The notes under the pieces: generated by a model
Told to the model about the DNA's origin: nothing
The model's database searches: none
Seen by the model: the letters and a program-made list of their open reading frames with translations, nothing else
Part shown: positions 43,610-55,217 of the stretch, one piece after another
Numbering within the stretch: the first letter of the stretch is position 1
Layout: each line of letters opens with the position of its first letter
Assembly: GCA_001566295.1 (NCBI GenBank)
Contig: KQ964245.1
Location: forward strand, 4,097,524-4,161,523
Reading direction: 5' to 3'
Length of the DNA stretch: 64,000 nucleotides
DNA from: Microdochium bolleyi
Taxonomy: Eukaryota > Ascomycota > Sordariomycetes > Xylariales > Microdochiaceae
Program-made: the position numbers and the translations under genes

Positions 43610-45484
43610 TTAGTCCTTGTACGCAACAGGCCCATACCGTGGAGAGAACGGATTGCGACGCTCTTCATGCCTCGAGCGCTCTTCTGTCGTCTCGATGATA
43701 TGGTGACGCACCATAGGACTCCTGGATCTGGCACGAACATCTCTTTCCCTCAACTCGAACGGGTCGTCGCTGAATACAGACCCTCGTGCTTCGGTTGGCG
43801 AAGATGCGTATGTGTACCTGCTGCCTTCTGGCGAGGAGTATTCGCGACCAGTACCATAACGGCGATTATCGTGATCCAGGGACAGACGGTGGAAGCCGTA
43901 ACCGTCAGAGTCATCATCAAAGGAATTTTCTGCAGCGTATCGCCGTGGCTGCGGGCGCTCTCGCGCAGCTGTAGGTGGCGCGATCTTTACATGTCGGATG
44001 CCACTAGTATTGGCTGGGTAAGAAGTAACCCCTGGAGTGCCATGTCTATGAATGCGGTTGAGCTCCTCATTGACAATCTTCTCGTCTTCCCTCCCCAATA
44101 GATACGCTTCATCCTCCATCTTTGCGATGGTGGCAGCGTTCGGCACGTGGGCCCGGGAATACTGTGCTTGGAACTGGTTCCGTGAGTGGACGGCCTGGTG
44201 TATCTGAGGCCTCAGTGGTGGAGGTGTTCTCCCCCTGGACCTTGACCTGGATCTTGTCCTGGATATGATACGAACACCGGAGGTTGAGGGCCCGATCTTA
44301 GGAGGCCTGCCACCGGTTGATGGTGTTGTGATGCTAGTATCCGAAGACCCGCTGGAATATGATGAACCAGAGTCCGAACCAGCCCTTCCCATGACCGCCC
44401 GCCCATGTTTCTGGTTGTGGTACTCCTTCTGCTGGTATTTGTGGTCCTTCATTGGTTTCGCAGGGACGTTGCCCTTTTGTTGCTTCATCTTTGGATCTTG
44501 GATCTTCACTCCGTGCTGTACGGGAGGCGGTGGGACCTGCGGTTGCTTAGGAACGTGCTGTGCCGGAGGGTTGACTGGCGCAAAGTTTTGATTTTGCATC
44601 TGATGGGTCTGGTTCCAGTTGGGATGTTGGGGAAAATGCTGGGGTTGGGTCTGCTGCTTGTACACTGCGTACAATCCTTTGACATCAGCGTTTGGAACCG
44701 GCTCACGTCTGAAGTAGGCAGTCAGAGACAATCGCTCGTATCTCTTCTTGGGTTGGTGGTAAGAAGTGTGATATGACTTTGTGCGGGTGTCGGCATGACC
44801 CGTGCCGCACCAGCCGTTCCTTGACTTGGTCCGCTTGTGAACAGTCTGTTTGAAGACAGGACCATTGGCATAGGAAATATCCTCGTTATGCCGCCCGGTC
44901 GAGTGACCTACGGGAAGCTCACGCAGCTGATGGTCGATCTGGGCGAGGTGCCACTGGAAGTTGACCCTATCCAGGTCTCGCATGGTGAGCTGATCCTGCG
45001 CTGTGGAGATCTGTCTGAGTGCAGCTGGATCAAGTTCTTGCTTCTTGTCGAGCAAGTGCTTGGTGTGCTTATCAAGATGCTTGATCTGCTTGATGATCTC
45101 CCTTTGAGACATTGTCCGGTCTTCTGTCCTGATGGCGCGCTCCCAGTGGCTCTTCCTTGAGCTGCTTGACCCGGACTGAGATTTGCCAGGAATCTTTTCC
45201 CAACGAAAAGCTGTGTATGAGGTGAGGTCATTCCTTTTGTCCTCGTCCGTCATAAGTCCCTGACTGACATCGGAGATGATGCTGGTTCCTGGTAGGATGG
45301 AATGGACCTGGCCTTGGGGCATGATATTGTTCTGATGTGGGAGCAGGTATGGTTGTTGTGGGATGACAGGCCGGGCCTGAAGTGGCTGGTTTGGCGCAAA
45401 GGCCTGTTGTCTCTGTGCAGGCTGTGCAGGGCCTTGCGGCTTGCCGCCGGCCTGGTGGATGGTGATGAAGCCGTTGTTGGCCAT
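43610..45484 (-). CDS. Q/P-rich, mostly disordered protein of unknown function
   Basis: A single uninterrupted frame of 624 aa starting MANNGFITIHQAGG. Residues 1-70 are Gln/Pro/Ala-rich. Residues 75-185 are more regular and helical, with charged heptad-like sequence (REIIKQIKHLDKHTKHLLDKK). A segment near 190-250 has aromatic and basic residues (RYERLSLTAYFRREP, then KGLYAVYK). The remainder is Gln/Pro-rich, then Ser/Arg-rich (RTRSRSRSRGRTPPP), and ends in charged RDVRARSRSP and RRNPFSPRYGP segments. No signal peptide or membrane helix is visible. RS-like and SP motifs suggest a phosphorylated nuclear or RNA-associated protein, which is only inference. I do not recognise the family. The length of the open frame and its sense-strand composition support it as real. 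Confidence 0.75.
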   Translation of the reverse strand: MANNGFITIHQAGGKPQGPAQPAQRQQAFAPNQPLQARPVIPQQPYLLPHQNNIMPQGQVHSILPGTSIISDVSQGLMTDEDKRNDLTSYTAFRWEKIPGKSQSGSSSSRKSHWERAIRTEDRTMSQREIIKQIKHLDKHTKHLLDKKQELDPAALRQISTAQDQLTMRDLDRVNFQWHLAQIDHQLRELPVGHSTGRHNEDISYANGPVFKQTVHKRTKSRNGWCGTGHADTRTKSYHTSYHQPKKRYERLSLTAYFRREPVPNADVKGLYAVYKQQTQPQHFPQHPNWNQTHQMQNQNFAPVNPPAQHVPKQPQVPPPPVQHGVKIQDPKMKQQKGNVPAKPMKDHKYQQKEYHNQKHGRAVMGRAGSDSGSSYSSGSSDTSITTPSTGGRPPKIGPSTSGVRIISRTRSRSRSRGRTPPPLRPQIHQAVHSRNQFQAQYSRAHVPNAATIAKMEDEAYLLGREDEKIVNEELNRIHRHGTPGVTSYPANTSGIRHVKIAPPTAARERPQPRRYAAENSFDDDSDGYGFHRLSLDHDNRRYGTGREYSSPEGSRYTYASSPTEARGSVFSDDPFELRERDVRARSRSPMVRHHIIETTEERSRHEERRNPFSPRYGPVAYKD

Positions 45485-47643
45485 TTTGTCGTTCCAGGCG
45501 AGGCTTTAATGACTAGATAACTACTGGTTCGTGTCCAGCACTACTGGGTCACTAGACCGTGCAGTTACTCGTGAAGTCCCAAAGCCAATAGCGACAAGAT
45601 TGCCAGGGTGGATCTGCTCTGGGGATCAGGCTCCGTGTCGAGGACTGGGAGGTCGAAAGATAGAGAGGCGCCGTCTCTTTGGCCAAGGTAGAAGTCTTAT
45701 AGGCGGCTTGGACCGAGGGCAACCATGATTTCTTGCAAGTGGCTCGGGCAATCATATCATGGTGCTGGGACACACCCACCTGGTGCTTGGGAGGGTGTCG
45801 TGGTGTTGGAGACAGCACAGCTGAGGACTGAGAGCCTTTCCCAGCATCGTGGTGCCTTCCCCCGCTCCGTGATGATGCCGGTGACATACGCGTAGCTATC
45901 TCGGGAGCGAGCTCTCACATTTGGATTGGTGTACTTGGTGCGTCCAGCCATGATGCTTATCGGTGAGGATAAAGCGGCGACTGACATCACGAAACAATCA
46001 GACCGCGTCAAAGCCTGTTGAAGCGTGTATAGTGAGGGCGACTGCAGTTAGCGATGTTTGTTTGGTTGGCCAGATGTAGACTCGGTGTAAGAAGGGACAA
46101 CGCACGGCACCACCCTCAAACTGCAGGCAGCAAGTTGGAGGAGGTCAGGCAACCATGGACGCGGTTGTCTTGTCGGGCCAACTCTCAAATGAGCACCGGC
46201 AAGGCTCGACGACACCTCCCGAGGGATGCTGCATGCATCTTCACCTTTGTCTCCAACGATTGACTCTCGACAGCTCGGCATCTACACCTCGCTGTGGCTC
46301 CAACTGCCACCACATCAGTTCTGGCCACTCCCATAGGATGCAACTCGAGCTGCCCGCCATGCACGTCATGGGAAATCCACCGCCACAGCTTTCATGCATG
46401 AACACGCTTCGCCTCACTCCGACACCATCGAGCCAAAACTACTCTGCCTCGCCTATCGTGCGCATACAACCCGGGCGAGGCAGCCTGCATCTCACCCTCC
46501 AAGGTGGCCGCTGCTCGCTCACCTTCCGAGCCCTCCGGCGCCGGCTCACGACCCTTGGCATGCCAGAGAGCAGTTGCCAAGAACTTCACTGACCCCTCCA
46601 AAAGCCACTCACCCGGTCAAACTATTGCCTGGAACAATTGACTGATTTCACGAGCTACGAAGCCAAAGGTTCGGTGTCGTGTTCGCCGAGGCTGACACCA
46701 GTTTACAAGGCCCTGATATTCCTGGACATCGTACCAACCCTTATACAACCCCAGAAAACTCATCTTCACCCCAGAGGCTTCACGATCTACCCAGCATTAA
46801 CCTCTAAGCCTCAATATATAACCACGTGTCGATCCATGCAGTACTCTCTTACTTCTCAGGAGAGCATCCTGATCGATTGCTGGCTGCTCGCAACCCCGCG
46901 CCATCCTGCATAGTACTGCATCAGCCGATAAGGCTATGGGCATTCTCGCTGCTGAGTGGCTAGGCCGGCGAGCATGGCCTGCAACTTGCATCTGCAGCAC
47001 CGAAGGGCAAAGGACCTAAAAAGAAAATGGTCCGCAAAATGGTTCGCAACAAATCGGCAGCAGAGCCGCATCGGATGGATGTCTTTGGCATGTACGTGCT
47101 GTCGTCCCGGTAGCCGGCGATCTACCACAACTTGGCGCCTATGGCTTTCTCCGTATCCTGCACGGTGACCATAGCTGGTTGTTCGGGAGATGTTGAGGAG
47201 AAGATCGTTTGGTCCATGTATATTCTAGTTGTATAAAGGCTTGGGGTGTCCAAGACACTTTTTGACGAGGCTCGTGTGCTTGTTTACGGTAGCAGGCGAG
47301 CCCGTGGCATCCACACCTTACATGCACGAAAGCCTGACGGCGTTGATTTCACAAAAACATAGGGTATGTAGGCCTTTGTATGTGTGAAATTCCCTTGATC
47401 ACATTCCACACAAGAGAATGGTCAAGGTGTTTTTACAAATGGCACACTTGGCAGTTCCCACCACAAAGAAGCATGAGTCCCTAAACAGTCGAACATGATC
47501 CCTTGATTTAAGATGTTGAAACCCTCCAGAGCTTTCTGCTGGCTTCTACTTGAGTACTAATACTGAGCATGAATTAATCCCCAGCCGGCTTATCTCATTA
47601 TTTAAATCATGCAAATACCACGCCTCTCATACTCGCACACCCA
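45485..47643. other. Intergenic region between the Q/P-rich gene and the tyrosinase gene
   Basis: About 2.2 kb. It holds the upstream region of the Q/P-rich gene and the 3' flank of the tyrosinase gene. A minus-strand frame at 46011-45757 contains MAGRTKYTNPNVRAR followed by GT signals and might be an upstream exon or upstream ORF, but this cannot be shown. Otherwise nothing is seen. Confidence 0.5.
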
Positions 47644-48949
47644 TCACTCATACCGATAACAATACATCCCTGCCATCGGGTCCATCCCCTCCCCGAGCGT
47701 CATGGGCGGCGCGAGGACACCAAAGTGCATGACGGTGGCGTTGTTCACCTCGGGCGTGACCCCGACAGGATTGAATATTGTGCTCGTACCGTTGTATGCA
47801 AACCGCCTTGCAGCCGGGTCTGCGTCTTGCCAAGTGGCCCACATCCGGTCAACCTGGGCGTGGTGTAGGTAGAAGACGACCTTTGAGTTCGTAGCTTGTC
47901 AGTCCCGGAACACAGCAGGTCGAACGTGTACGTCACAAGCAGAGGCATGTTTCGAGCACGAGGAAGGGAAGAACACTTGCATCTTGCGGACTACCAAAGA
48001 AATCTGCCAACGGCTGCCCCAGCGCACAGTGGCCCGCGCGATGCAGGCCCAAGAAGTCCAGCCCGAAGTCGGGCGGGGTGAGCAGGCTCTGGATCTCAGA
48101 AATGCTGTCCACGGCTAGCAGCTGCTCCGTGAACGTCGAGTTCAGCGAGTCCCGCGATACGATGGGATTCAGATCCCGCGTGGCACACCGCTCGTTTGGC
48201 TGCGTCCAGTTCAACGGCAGGTGGCCCTGCGCCAGGATGCTCCCGGGGAACGGCCCGAAGCGGATCGTCTCGTTGGCGAAAGGCCCCGAGGTGACACACC
48301 CGCCGCCCGTGCCACGGGGCAGGAATCCGTTCTTCCCAAGCGCGATGGCACCCGCGTCAGGATCCCACTCGCCGTTGCCGCCAAGGGACGCCTCTGCATC
48401 CCCTTCCACGTCAAACATCGCGGCTCCGAGGATATCCGCTGACGTCCGCGTCCAGTCCCAGTACGGTGTTCCTAGTTCCCGGTGGTATCCACAGTCGTAC
48501 AGCGCCTCCTCAAAGATGTGCACCAACCGTCTGTGCCAGGAGAGGAACAATCCAGAGAAGTGGATCGTGAAAGAGCTATTGATGTGTACTGCCGTGAGAT
48601 CGTCGTAGTATGATTCCGCAGCCGGGATGAGGCCAGCGGGGTGCTGCGAGGGCCTGGTCTTCATGCATTGAACGGCGGCGATGAAGGACAGTCGGTCCGC
48701 ACGCTCCATATCGGACCATTCTCTGCGCACGGTGGCTTCCTCATGTGTGCAGGTTCGCCGTGGCTGTGGGTGGCTGGGTTGGTATGCCCCCTCATCATCA
48801 AGGTAGTTGGTATATTGAAGCTGCGAATTATCGCCTTCAGGAGTTTCGAGAGCCGTGGCAGGGTTGTAGTCGTTGTGCGGAAATGCTGCCCCGGAAAGCG
48901 GGAGCATGCTCAAGGAGGCACAAAGGCCCAGCACCGTGTTGGGCAGCAT
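47644..48949 (-). CDS. Secreted tyrosinase-family copper enzyme
   Basis: Two exons, 48949-47981 and 47880-47644; 401 aa. The 100-nt intron has a GC donor (GAT|GCAAGT) and an AAAG acceptor with a CTGAC branch-like element upstream. It joins FFGSPQD to VVFYLHHAQVDRMW in phase 0, which restores the copper-B motif. Residues 1-22 are a signal peptide (MLPNTVLGLCASLSMLPLSGAAF). Copper-A histidines are His122, His130 and His139 (VHINSSFTIH, FLSWHR). Copper-B residues are His303 and His307 (GLHRAGH) with the HH pair at 329-330. At least five N-glycosylation sequons occur. No Cys-X-His thioether motif and no long C-terminal lid domain are present, so it resembles the short secreted fungal class. It should oxidise phenols or catechols; the substrate is unknown. 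No laccase, PKS or transporter lies nearby. Confidence 0.9.
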
Positions 48950-50754
48950 TGGAAGCCGTGATCGTAAGAGGCGAGTCGACGGAGAATTCAAGAGACACGG
49001 TACAGGCTGGTTCCCGGAGAGACGGATCACAGGACTCGGGGTACGTATTTTGTGCAACGCGAGAGCACACCATGCAGGGACTGGGTGAGGTAAACGGGAA
49101 ATGTTACATCACCTTCTCAGCCCACAGGAAAGCCTGAACTGTGAAGATATGGGATGCCAATGACAGCACTAGGAGTACTTTGTATGCAAAATGAAAGGTG
49201 AAAGAATCAGAATATATCCAGATCGTCAGATGCTCACAGGGAATCCTTTTATGCGGCTGCCCAGGCAGGTCGCACTTTTGCTCACCTTTCAGAACCCTCG
49301 GATGATGGAAATCCCAAGAGGCATGGCTTCTCGACGCCGAGCGAGCTTACGTCCGTATTAGTCGACCCGGGGATGCAGAGATATGCAGATCGTTGCTGTT
49401 TCCCCGAAACTTGCGTCTGCATAATGCATGTACGTCTGACCTTCACGTCACACGACAGGAGGAAAACAATAGATCTCGGGCCCAGCTGCGGGCCCGAAGT
49501 GTTCGTGGGCCAACGTCGTCGGGGACACACGGGCGGATGGCGTCAAGTAGACTTCGTCAAATGCCCGAGCCGATACGCTGCCGCCGACTGGGCTGTAGTC
49601 TCCGTGTAAGCTGACGCGTCGAAGAGCGCTGCCGACGGACGAAAGGGGACCAGTGAAGAAATCACACCGCCGCTTTCTCTCGAGCAAGACGCGCTCCGGC
49701 CAGAAAGAGTCTCGGGCAGCGTCTGCAACCCGAGCGACTAGTAAGGCAACGAACTCGAGCGCCGTGTAAGCTTACACAGATTCGGTCCGCCGAGATGGGC
49801 AAAGCCTCAAGCCGTCCACGGCCCAGGAGGAGGTGTCCTTCGTTTTCGGTGGGTACCCCGATTTATTCATTTGAAGTTTGTTGCACAAAGAGGCTGAGCT
49901 GAGCCTGAATGGACTTAAGCCGGTGCGCGAAACGCGGTGCCGAAAGTGGAAGCGGAAGTCGGTGCGTCGGCGCGTCAGCGGTCATGTTCATTGGTGCAAC
50001 ACCTGGTTTCCCATACAGCTGCGCTGCTGCCCATGTGCCCTGCATACAAAAGGCATGTCAGGCAGGATCCAAATGTGTTTCTCTTAAGCTAATTGGAAGC
50101 CAAGTAGCTACTCTACATCATATATACATGCAGCATGGCTTCTGGCCGCTGGTGAGTTCGCGCAGACGCAGAGAGTGAGAAAGGAATCTATACATGCTGC
50201 GCTCAGCAGCCGAGAAGAGGTGGCGCCGTCATTGCGTCTAGCCGCATGACGTTCTCTATCGAGTTGACATCAGAAGCGGAACGACGGACATGCAGACCAT
50301 CAGCGACAAATGAAAGACATGAGTCAGACCTCGTGTCTAGACAGCCAAAACCAGTGGTATACGTGGAAATACCATTTCCATGCAGGGCCTTTCCCGGAAT
50401 TGTACAACAGTGTGAAGAAGAAAATTGCAGCCGAAAGAGAAGGAGACGGATCTGGACGTGCAGCGCGCATTTTGCGTGTGTTCCTGCCCAGGTCGCTCGT
50501 GCATTTGCCAGAACGCCATCCGGAATGTTGTGGTCTCTGAGGTGCTTTGAGAATAACGAAGCCAAGGGAATCAATCAAGCGAATGAAACGGAGCAGGTAT
50601 CCAGGCGGTGTAGGGGTATTTCAAAGAACACCAATCGTGAAAAATCGTCAAAATACAAATTGTCGGCGGCAGCATTGTCGAAAGCTCATCATGCATGATG
50701 GCGTTGCTGCATTGAAGAAAGGGTGCAAAGAAGCTAGAAGTGACAAAGGATGTA
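48950..50754. other. Intergenic region between the tyrosinase and tea4 genes
   Basis: About 1.8 kb with the tyrosinase promoter and the 3' flank of tea4. Overlapping short frames on both strands have no domain. Nothing else is seen. Confidence 0.6.
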
Positions 50755-53700
50755 TCATAATGTGCCTCGAACGCGCTGTTTCCTGGCGAGCCAGTCCCCA
50801 AGCATGTTGTCGAGTTGCTATTGAAGGTATAATAAGTATTTGCACTAGGCCAAAGAATGGACATTCTTGATCTTACTGTGGTGATTTCTGCTAGCTTTGC
50901 ATTTTGTTCTCTGAACAACCCCGAGACCATCGGGTGGTCTGGACCAGCGGGAGGGACGTCGGTTGTATCGTTGACCACAACGAGCATGTCCCTGATATCC
51001 GAGCCTGAGTCGAAGAAGGCACGCAAGCTTGCATCGTTCCAGGTCGACGTTGTGGCAGTGGACGCAGTTGTGGCGGTGGAGTCCTGGTTCCGGTGTGTGG
51101 GCGTGTCGATGTCGTCCAACTCTGGCGATGGCGAGGATATTGGCGATGACCGATCGTCTTGGCTTGATGTATCACCCAGTAGTGCCGGCGGGTTGTTGAG
51201 CGGCGAGACTCCAGCCGAGTCGGCATGTCGGTCCTCGGAGCTGGCTTGTGGGCCCAACGGATCGGCGCGCTGTGAAACAGGAGTCTCGATGTAGCTATCC
51301 GGGAAAGAGCCTGGCAGCGTAGGCCGCGTCTTTGCCTCCTCGGGTGTGGGTGCCTGGCGGGCTGGAGCTGGCGGAGCTGCAGCAGGCTCGACCAGGTCGT
51401 CCTCCTCTTGTGACGAGTCAAAGTCATCAAGTTCAACCCGCGACTTGGCCTTGGTGACCTTTGGTGGTTTGGGCTCGTTGCTGGTGTGCAGCATCTTGGA
51501 GATTGCGGACTTGGACTTGTCGTCTTTCGCGTCGATTGTTCCAACTGGCTCTATCACCTCAGGCTCAACCATACGCAAGGAGGTGGGCGGCGCGTTGGCC
51601 ACATTGTTTGGTTGCTTGCGAGTCGGTGAGGTCTCTGTCCTTGGCTGCTGCTTCTGGAGCTTACTGGATTGACGTTGTGGTGCGTTCTTGTCGGGAGAAT
51701 CAGCTTCATGGAGATCTTCCTCGGCATATTCAACACCCGCGTCCATAGACCGCTTCCCAAAGGATTCGTCATCGTCGTCAGCAGATTTCTTCTTGTCTTT
51801 TCTGGAGAAGAAACTGCGGATCACGCTCGGTTTTTTGTCTTTCCGCTTCTTGTCCTCCTTGGCTTTCTCTTTGTCAGACACAAGGTCTTTTTCGAACCGG
51901 TCCAGACTTGGTCTCTGGCGAACTTCTTTAGAGTCGCTAGAGTTGGACCCGCGCGGTTCCGTGTCGTCGCGCAGCAGACCGGGGGTGAGCGTGATCTTCT
52001 TGGTCTCGATCGTTTCGTCGCGGAAGAACGAATCCGTGTTGCGCACAGTCCCGTTGCGTGTCACCCTTTCCGTTTTGCCCTCAAACATGTCTTCGCTCCC
52101 CCGAGGATCGTCCGTAGTGGCAGCAGTGACGGCATCGGCGTTGGCGTCAGCAGCGGCAGGATCTGTCTTCGCTTGCTTCTGCTGCGCTCGTGGCTTCAGA
52201 GGCTCGACCTTGGCCGACTCGTCCTCTTCCATAGCTGCGTCTCCCGATTGCTGGGGTCCAGCCTGCAACTGCTTCGCTTGCTGCTGTGCACCCTGCTGTC
52301 GTCCCTCTAGCCCGTCTTCTCCCTCGTCGGAGGAAACATCATGATCTGAGTAGTCAACGTATGTGGGCGCTGCGAATGCAACAGTCTTCGCCTTGCGCCT
52401 CCGCATGGCTGACTTGATGGGGTTCTTAGTTTTCTCAGCTGTGTCTCCCAGCATCGAGGCCGACAGCTACAAATTCCAGTTAGTAGGTGATTGCGGAAAA
52501 CTCAAATAGCGTTGATCTACGCACGTCAATATTCCTGTGCTTGTTAAGGCGCGCCAGTCTTTCTGTAGGTGTCTCGATGTGTTCCGCTGGAAGGTAGCCT
52601 GCAATGATTGTGTCAGCCACTGCTTTTTTTTTTTTTTTTTTTTTTTTTGGCGACGCGCGACGATACCCACACGTTTTTTTTTTTTTTTTTTTTTTTTTTT
52701 TTGGCGACGTTGGGTCTGCACCTACCGATGCTGCTGTCCTTCACCACTCGGACGAGCCACCAATAGCTGTTGCTGTCGTCGAGGAGGACCATCGTGTCTC
52801 CCTTAGTGGCATTGGCTTGGCCCTCGACAGTCGCAACGAACGTGTGTAGGGCGTAGACGAACTCGAAGTCGATATCCTCTGGTACTTGTAAGCATAAGTC
52901 TCCCCAACCAGAATCAGTGAATTGTAAAGCATATTGTAAGAAAACATCGCTGTTGTCTTTGTCAAGGCCCCATGGGTAGAATCCTACGAGATTCGTCACG
53001 TCGTGTCTTCCATGGGAAGATGTTTCGCTGTAAGTGGCTTTCGTAGATTGTTGTGACGCAGCAATGACGGAATAGTACTCGATTTTATCGTCGGCAGTTG
53101 AGCGATCGCGTCCAAGGTTTTCTAATAAGCCATGGCAGGCCCGAGTAGGTCCTTTGCACTTGTACACATTTTCGGCCCGATGCCGTGAATATTCGTCTCG
53201 TGATTGGTCGTGTCGCCGGGCGCTGTCGTCGACACTGTCTTCGTCGTATGTTGTCCCGGGATACTAACCAGGGGTATGACTGAGATCGAACGAGCTGGAA
53301 CCGACAGAAGCCTTGCTTTCATGTGGCACATGTACTGGGCCGCACTGGACATTCACAGACAAGACTTCTGTCTGGCAATGCCCAGAGGAGACAGACAAGC
53401 GGGGGTATAACAAATGAAAGCGTAAAGAATCAGATCGCGCAGGCCAAGCCTGCCGCAAGGGCAACCCACCATCTTCGATTGAAGGAGAACTTGAGATCTT
53501 ATCCATCATGTCGTCGTCCATGTCGTCGTCGTCGTCGTCGTCATGATCACTGCCGTCGCCTCCATCGTCGACGTCCCGGACGACCCCGCCGTTCTGCGCT
53601 ACCGCAAGCGCGTCCTCGCGTTGCTGCTTGCCGCTCGTGGCCAAATCGTCCATTCCTGGATCCTCTGCATACTGGGAAAGATCGCCGGTATCGCTGTGAG

Positions 53701-53972
53701 GGGCGTAGGATGCTCTGGGGCTGCGCATCTCCTCGTCGGCGCGTTCCTCGGCTACCTCGCGTAAGGTCTCGGCTTGGTGCGCAGCGAGATGACCGTTCGG
53801 ATTGGGCTTTGACGGCGCATGGGTGTGATCTTTCGCGGAGGGCGCATCGTGATCTTGAAGATCGATGGTGTCTAATCCGAGAAGAGGCCAATTAGCAAAT
53901 CGCTAGAGCTGGAAGGCAGTCGCGGCTGCACGGAAACAACTCACCAGCTCGGACAATGTGTGGCCTGGTCAT
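50755..53972 (-). CDS. tea4: Tea4/Bud14-type SH3 cell-polarity protein
   Basis: Six exons: 53972-53945, 53871-53470, 52878-52726, 52598-52525, 52466-50877 and 50817-50755; 769 aa. Phases 1, 1, 1, 0, 0 agree at every GT-AG junction. The last exon adds QLDNMLGDWLARKQR; reading through that intron instead gives an unrelated tail. Residues 1-143 are acidic, with an Asp run before SPSIEDEDID. The SH3 domain spans about 150-206: ALHTF, DDSNSYWWLVRV and GYLPAEHIE. Then come LARLNKHRNIDL and a basic stretch with KTVAF (246-250), a fit to the RVxF PP1-docking motif. The remaining 500 residues are disordered, with Lys/Asp repeats and SP/TP sites. In yeasts, Tea4 and Bud14 bring type 1 phosphatase to sites of polarised growth and link microtubule tips to formins; a hyphal-tip role is inferred. 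Intron 3 carries two long poly-T tracts, and intron 2 is 591 nt. Confidence 0.9.
52624..52702. repeat. Twin poly-T tracts with duplicated flank inside a tea4 intron
   Basis: Two T runs on the plus strand, 25 T at 52624-52648 and 29 T at 52674-52702, each followed at once by GGCGACG. The 25 nt between them make the pair look like a tandem duplication of a poly-T plus GGCGACG unit. They fill most of the 127-nt third intron of tea4 (poly-A in the sense direction). Confidence 0.9.
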
Positions 53973-55217
53973 GTTGAAGCGGCCGTTGCGCGCTGCGCTG
54001 GCCTTGGACCGTCGAAGGGAACAGCAGATGCGGCCTTGTTCGGACGCCTGAGGCGCAAGATGATGCGATTGATGCTCTAGACCAGGAAGGCCTGCCGAAA
54101 TCCTGGTCGTGCAAGGTGGTAGAAGCCAATGCGAAGTCGGCTGTTCAGTGTCTTGGTGGGAGACGACGTGCGCAGCGGGAGGTCGGAGTCTGGCGGTTCG
54201 GAATGTACGCAGTGTGGTGCAAGACGGCGAGGAGGAGGCCGGAAAATGTTGGCGGCGTGTTCAAGTCGGATGGGGTCGCAGGCTGGGCCCGGTGTCGTTC
54301 TCGCAAGGGGCTGGGCTGGGGTTGGGCGTGGGAGGGAAGTGCCGCCTGCTGGGGCCGGGATTGTCTTGATAGCTGCACCACGGGCCACGAGGCTGGATGC
54401 GGGAGACTCGAGACTCGAGCAGAGTGCCAATTGGCGTGTGCACCGGCTCTTTTTGGGGCCGTGGCCAACGATTTGATTTGCTCAAGTGCGTCTCGGTGCT
54501 CCGTGGGAGCAGTCCCCGCCACATGATCCCTTGCCACAAATAGAACAGGCCAACCTGCTGAGCAGAACCTAATCGTGACTGCCCACGGCCCTGGAGGCCC
54601 GTCCAGGCTCGGCAGCGGCCGTTCTCGCCCTCGTGGGACCAACTAGCCTAGCACCGCGGTAGCTCCAGAGGTGAAGCCTCTCAGACTACGAAACCACTGC
54701 AGTGAATGTCGAAGGGTGCTGTCTGTCTCGTTCCTGCGTCTCCGGCCCAGCCATGTGAAGCTCTGGGAAAAGGAGGTGGGCCGCGGACGTCAAAGGCGGC
54801 CGGGGTCGGATCCTGGTTCCTGAACATGAAACGCACCTTCGCAAGGGACACCCCTGGCCCCAACGTTGGCCATGAGAGCGTGCGTGGAAGGGATCTCAGC
54901 TCGATGCAGTCCATCTGCGTGGACGGAAGCCACGATAGGGCTTGACAGGTCGTCACAAGCAAGTTCCGGTGTCATCGGCTGGTGCAGCTGAGTGTTGCGC
55001 TGCGTTGCACGCCAGGCTTGGAGGGAGGTCTGACGAGCTGCAAGCAACTTTGTCTCGAGCCAACCTCACAAACACCCGACCTGCAGTTTGTGCCTTCTTC
55101 GCCCGATGATTCGCGCCTGTGCTTGCATCCTTGGGAAATTGCGCGTCGTGCCGTGGCCTGACTGCCCACCACCCGCGACACGTACGCCTTCACGGCTCCA
55201 TGAATCCCGAGCCAGCC

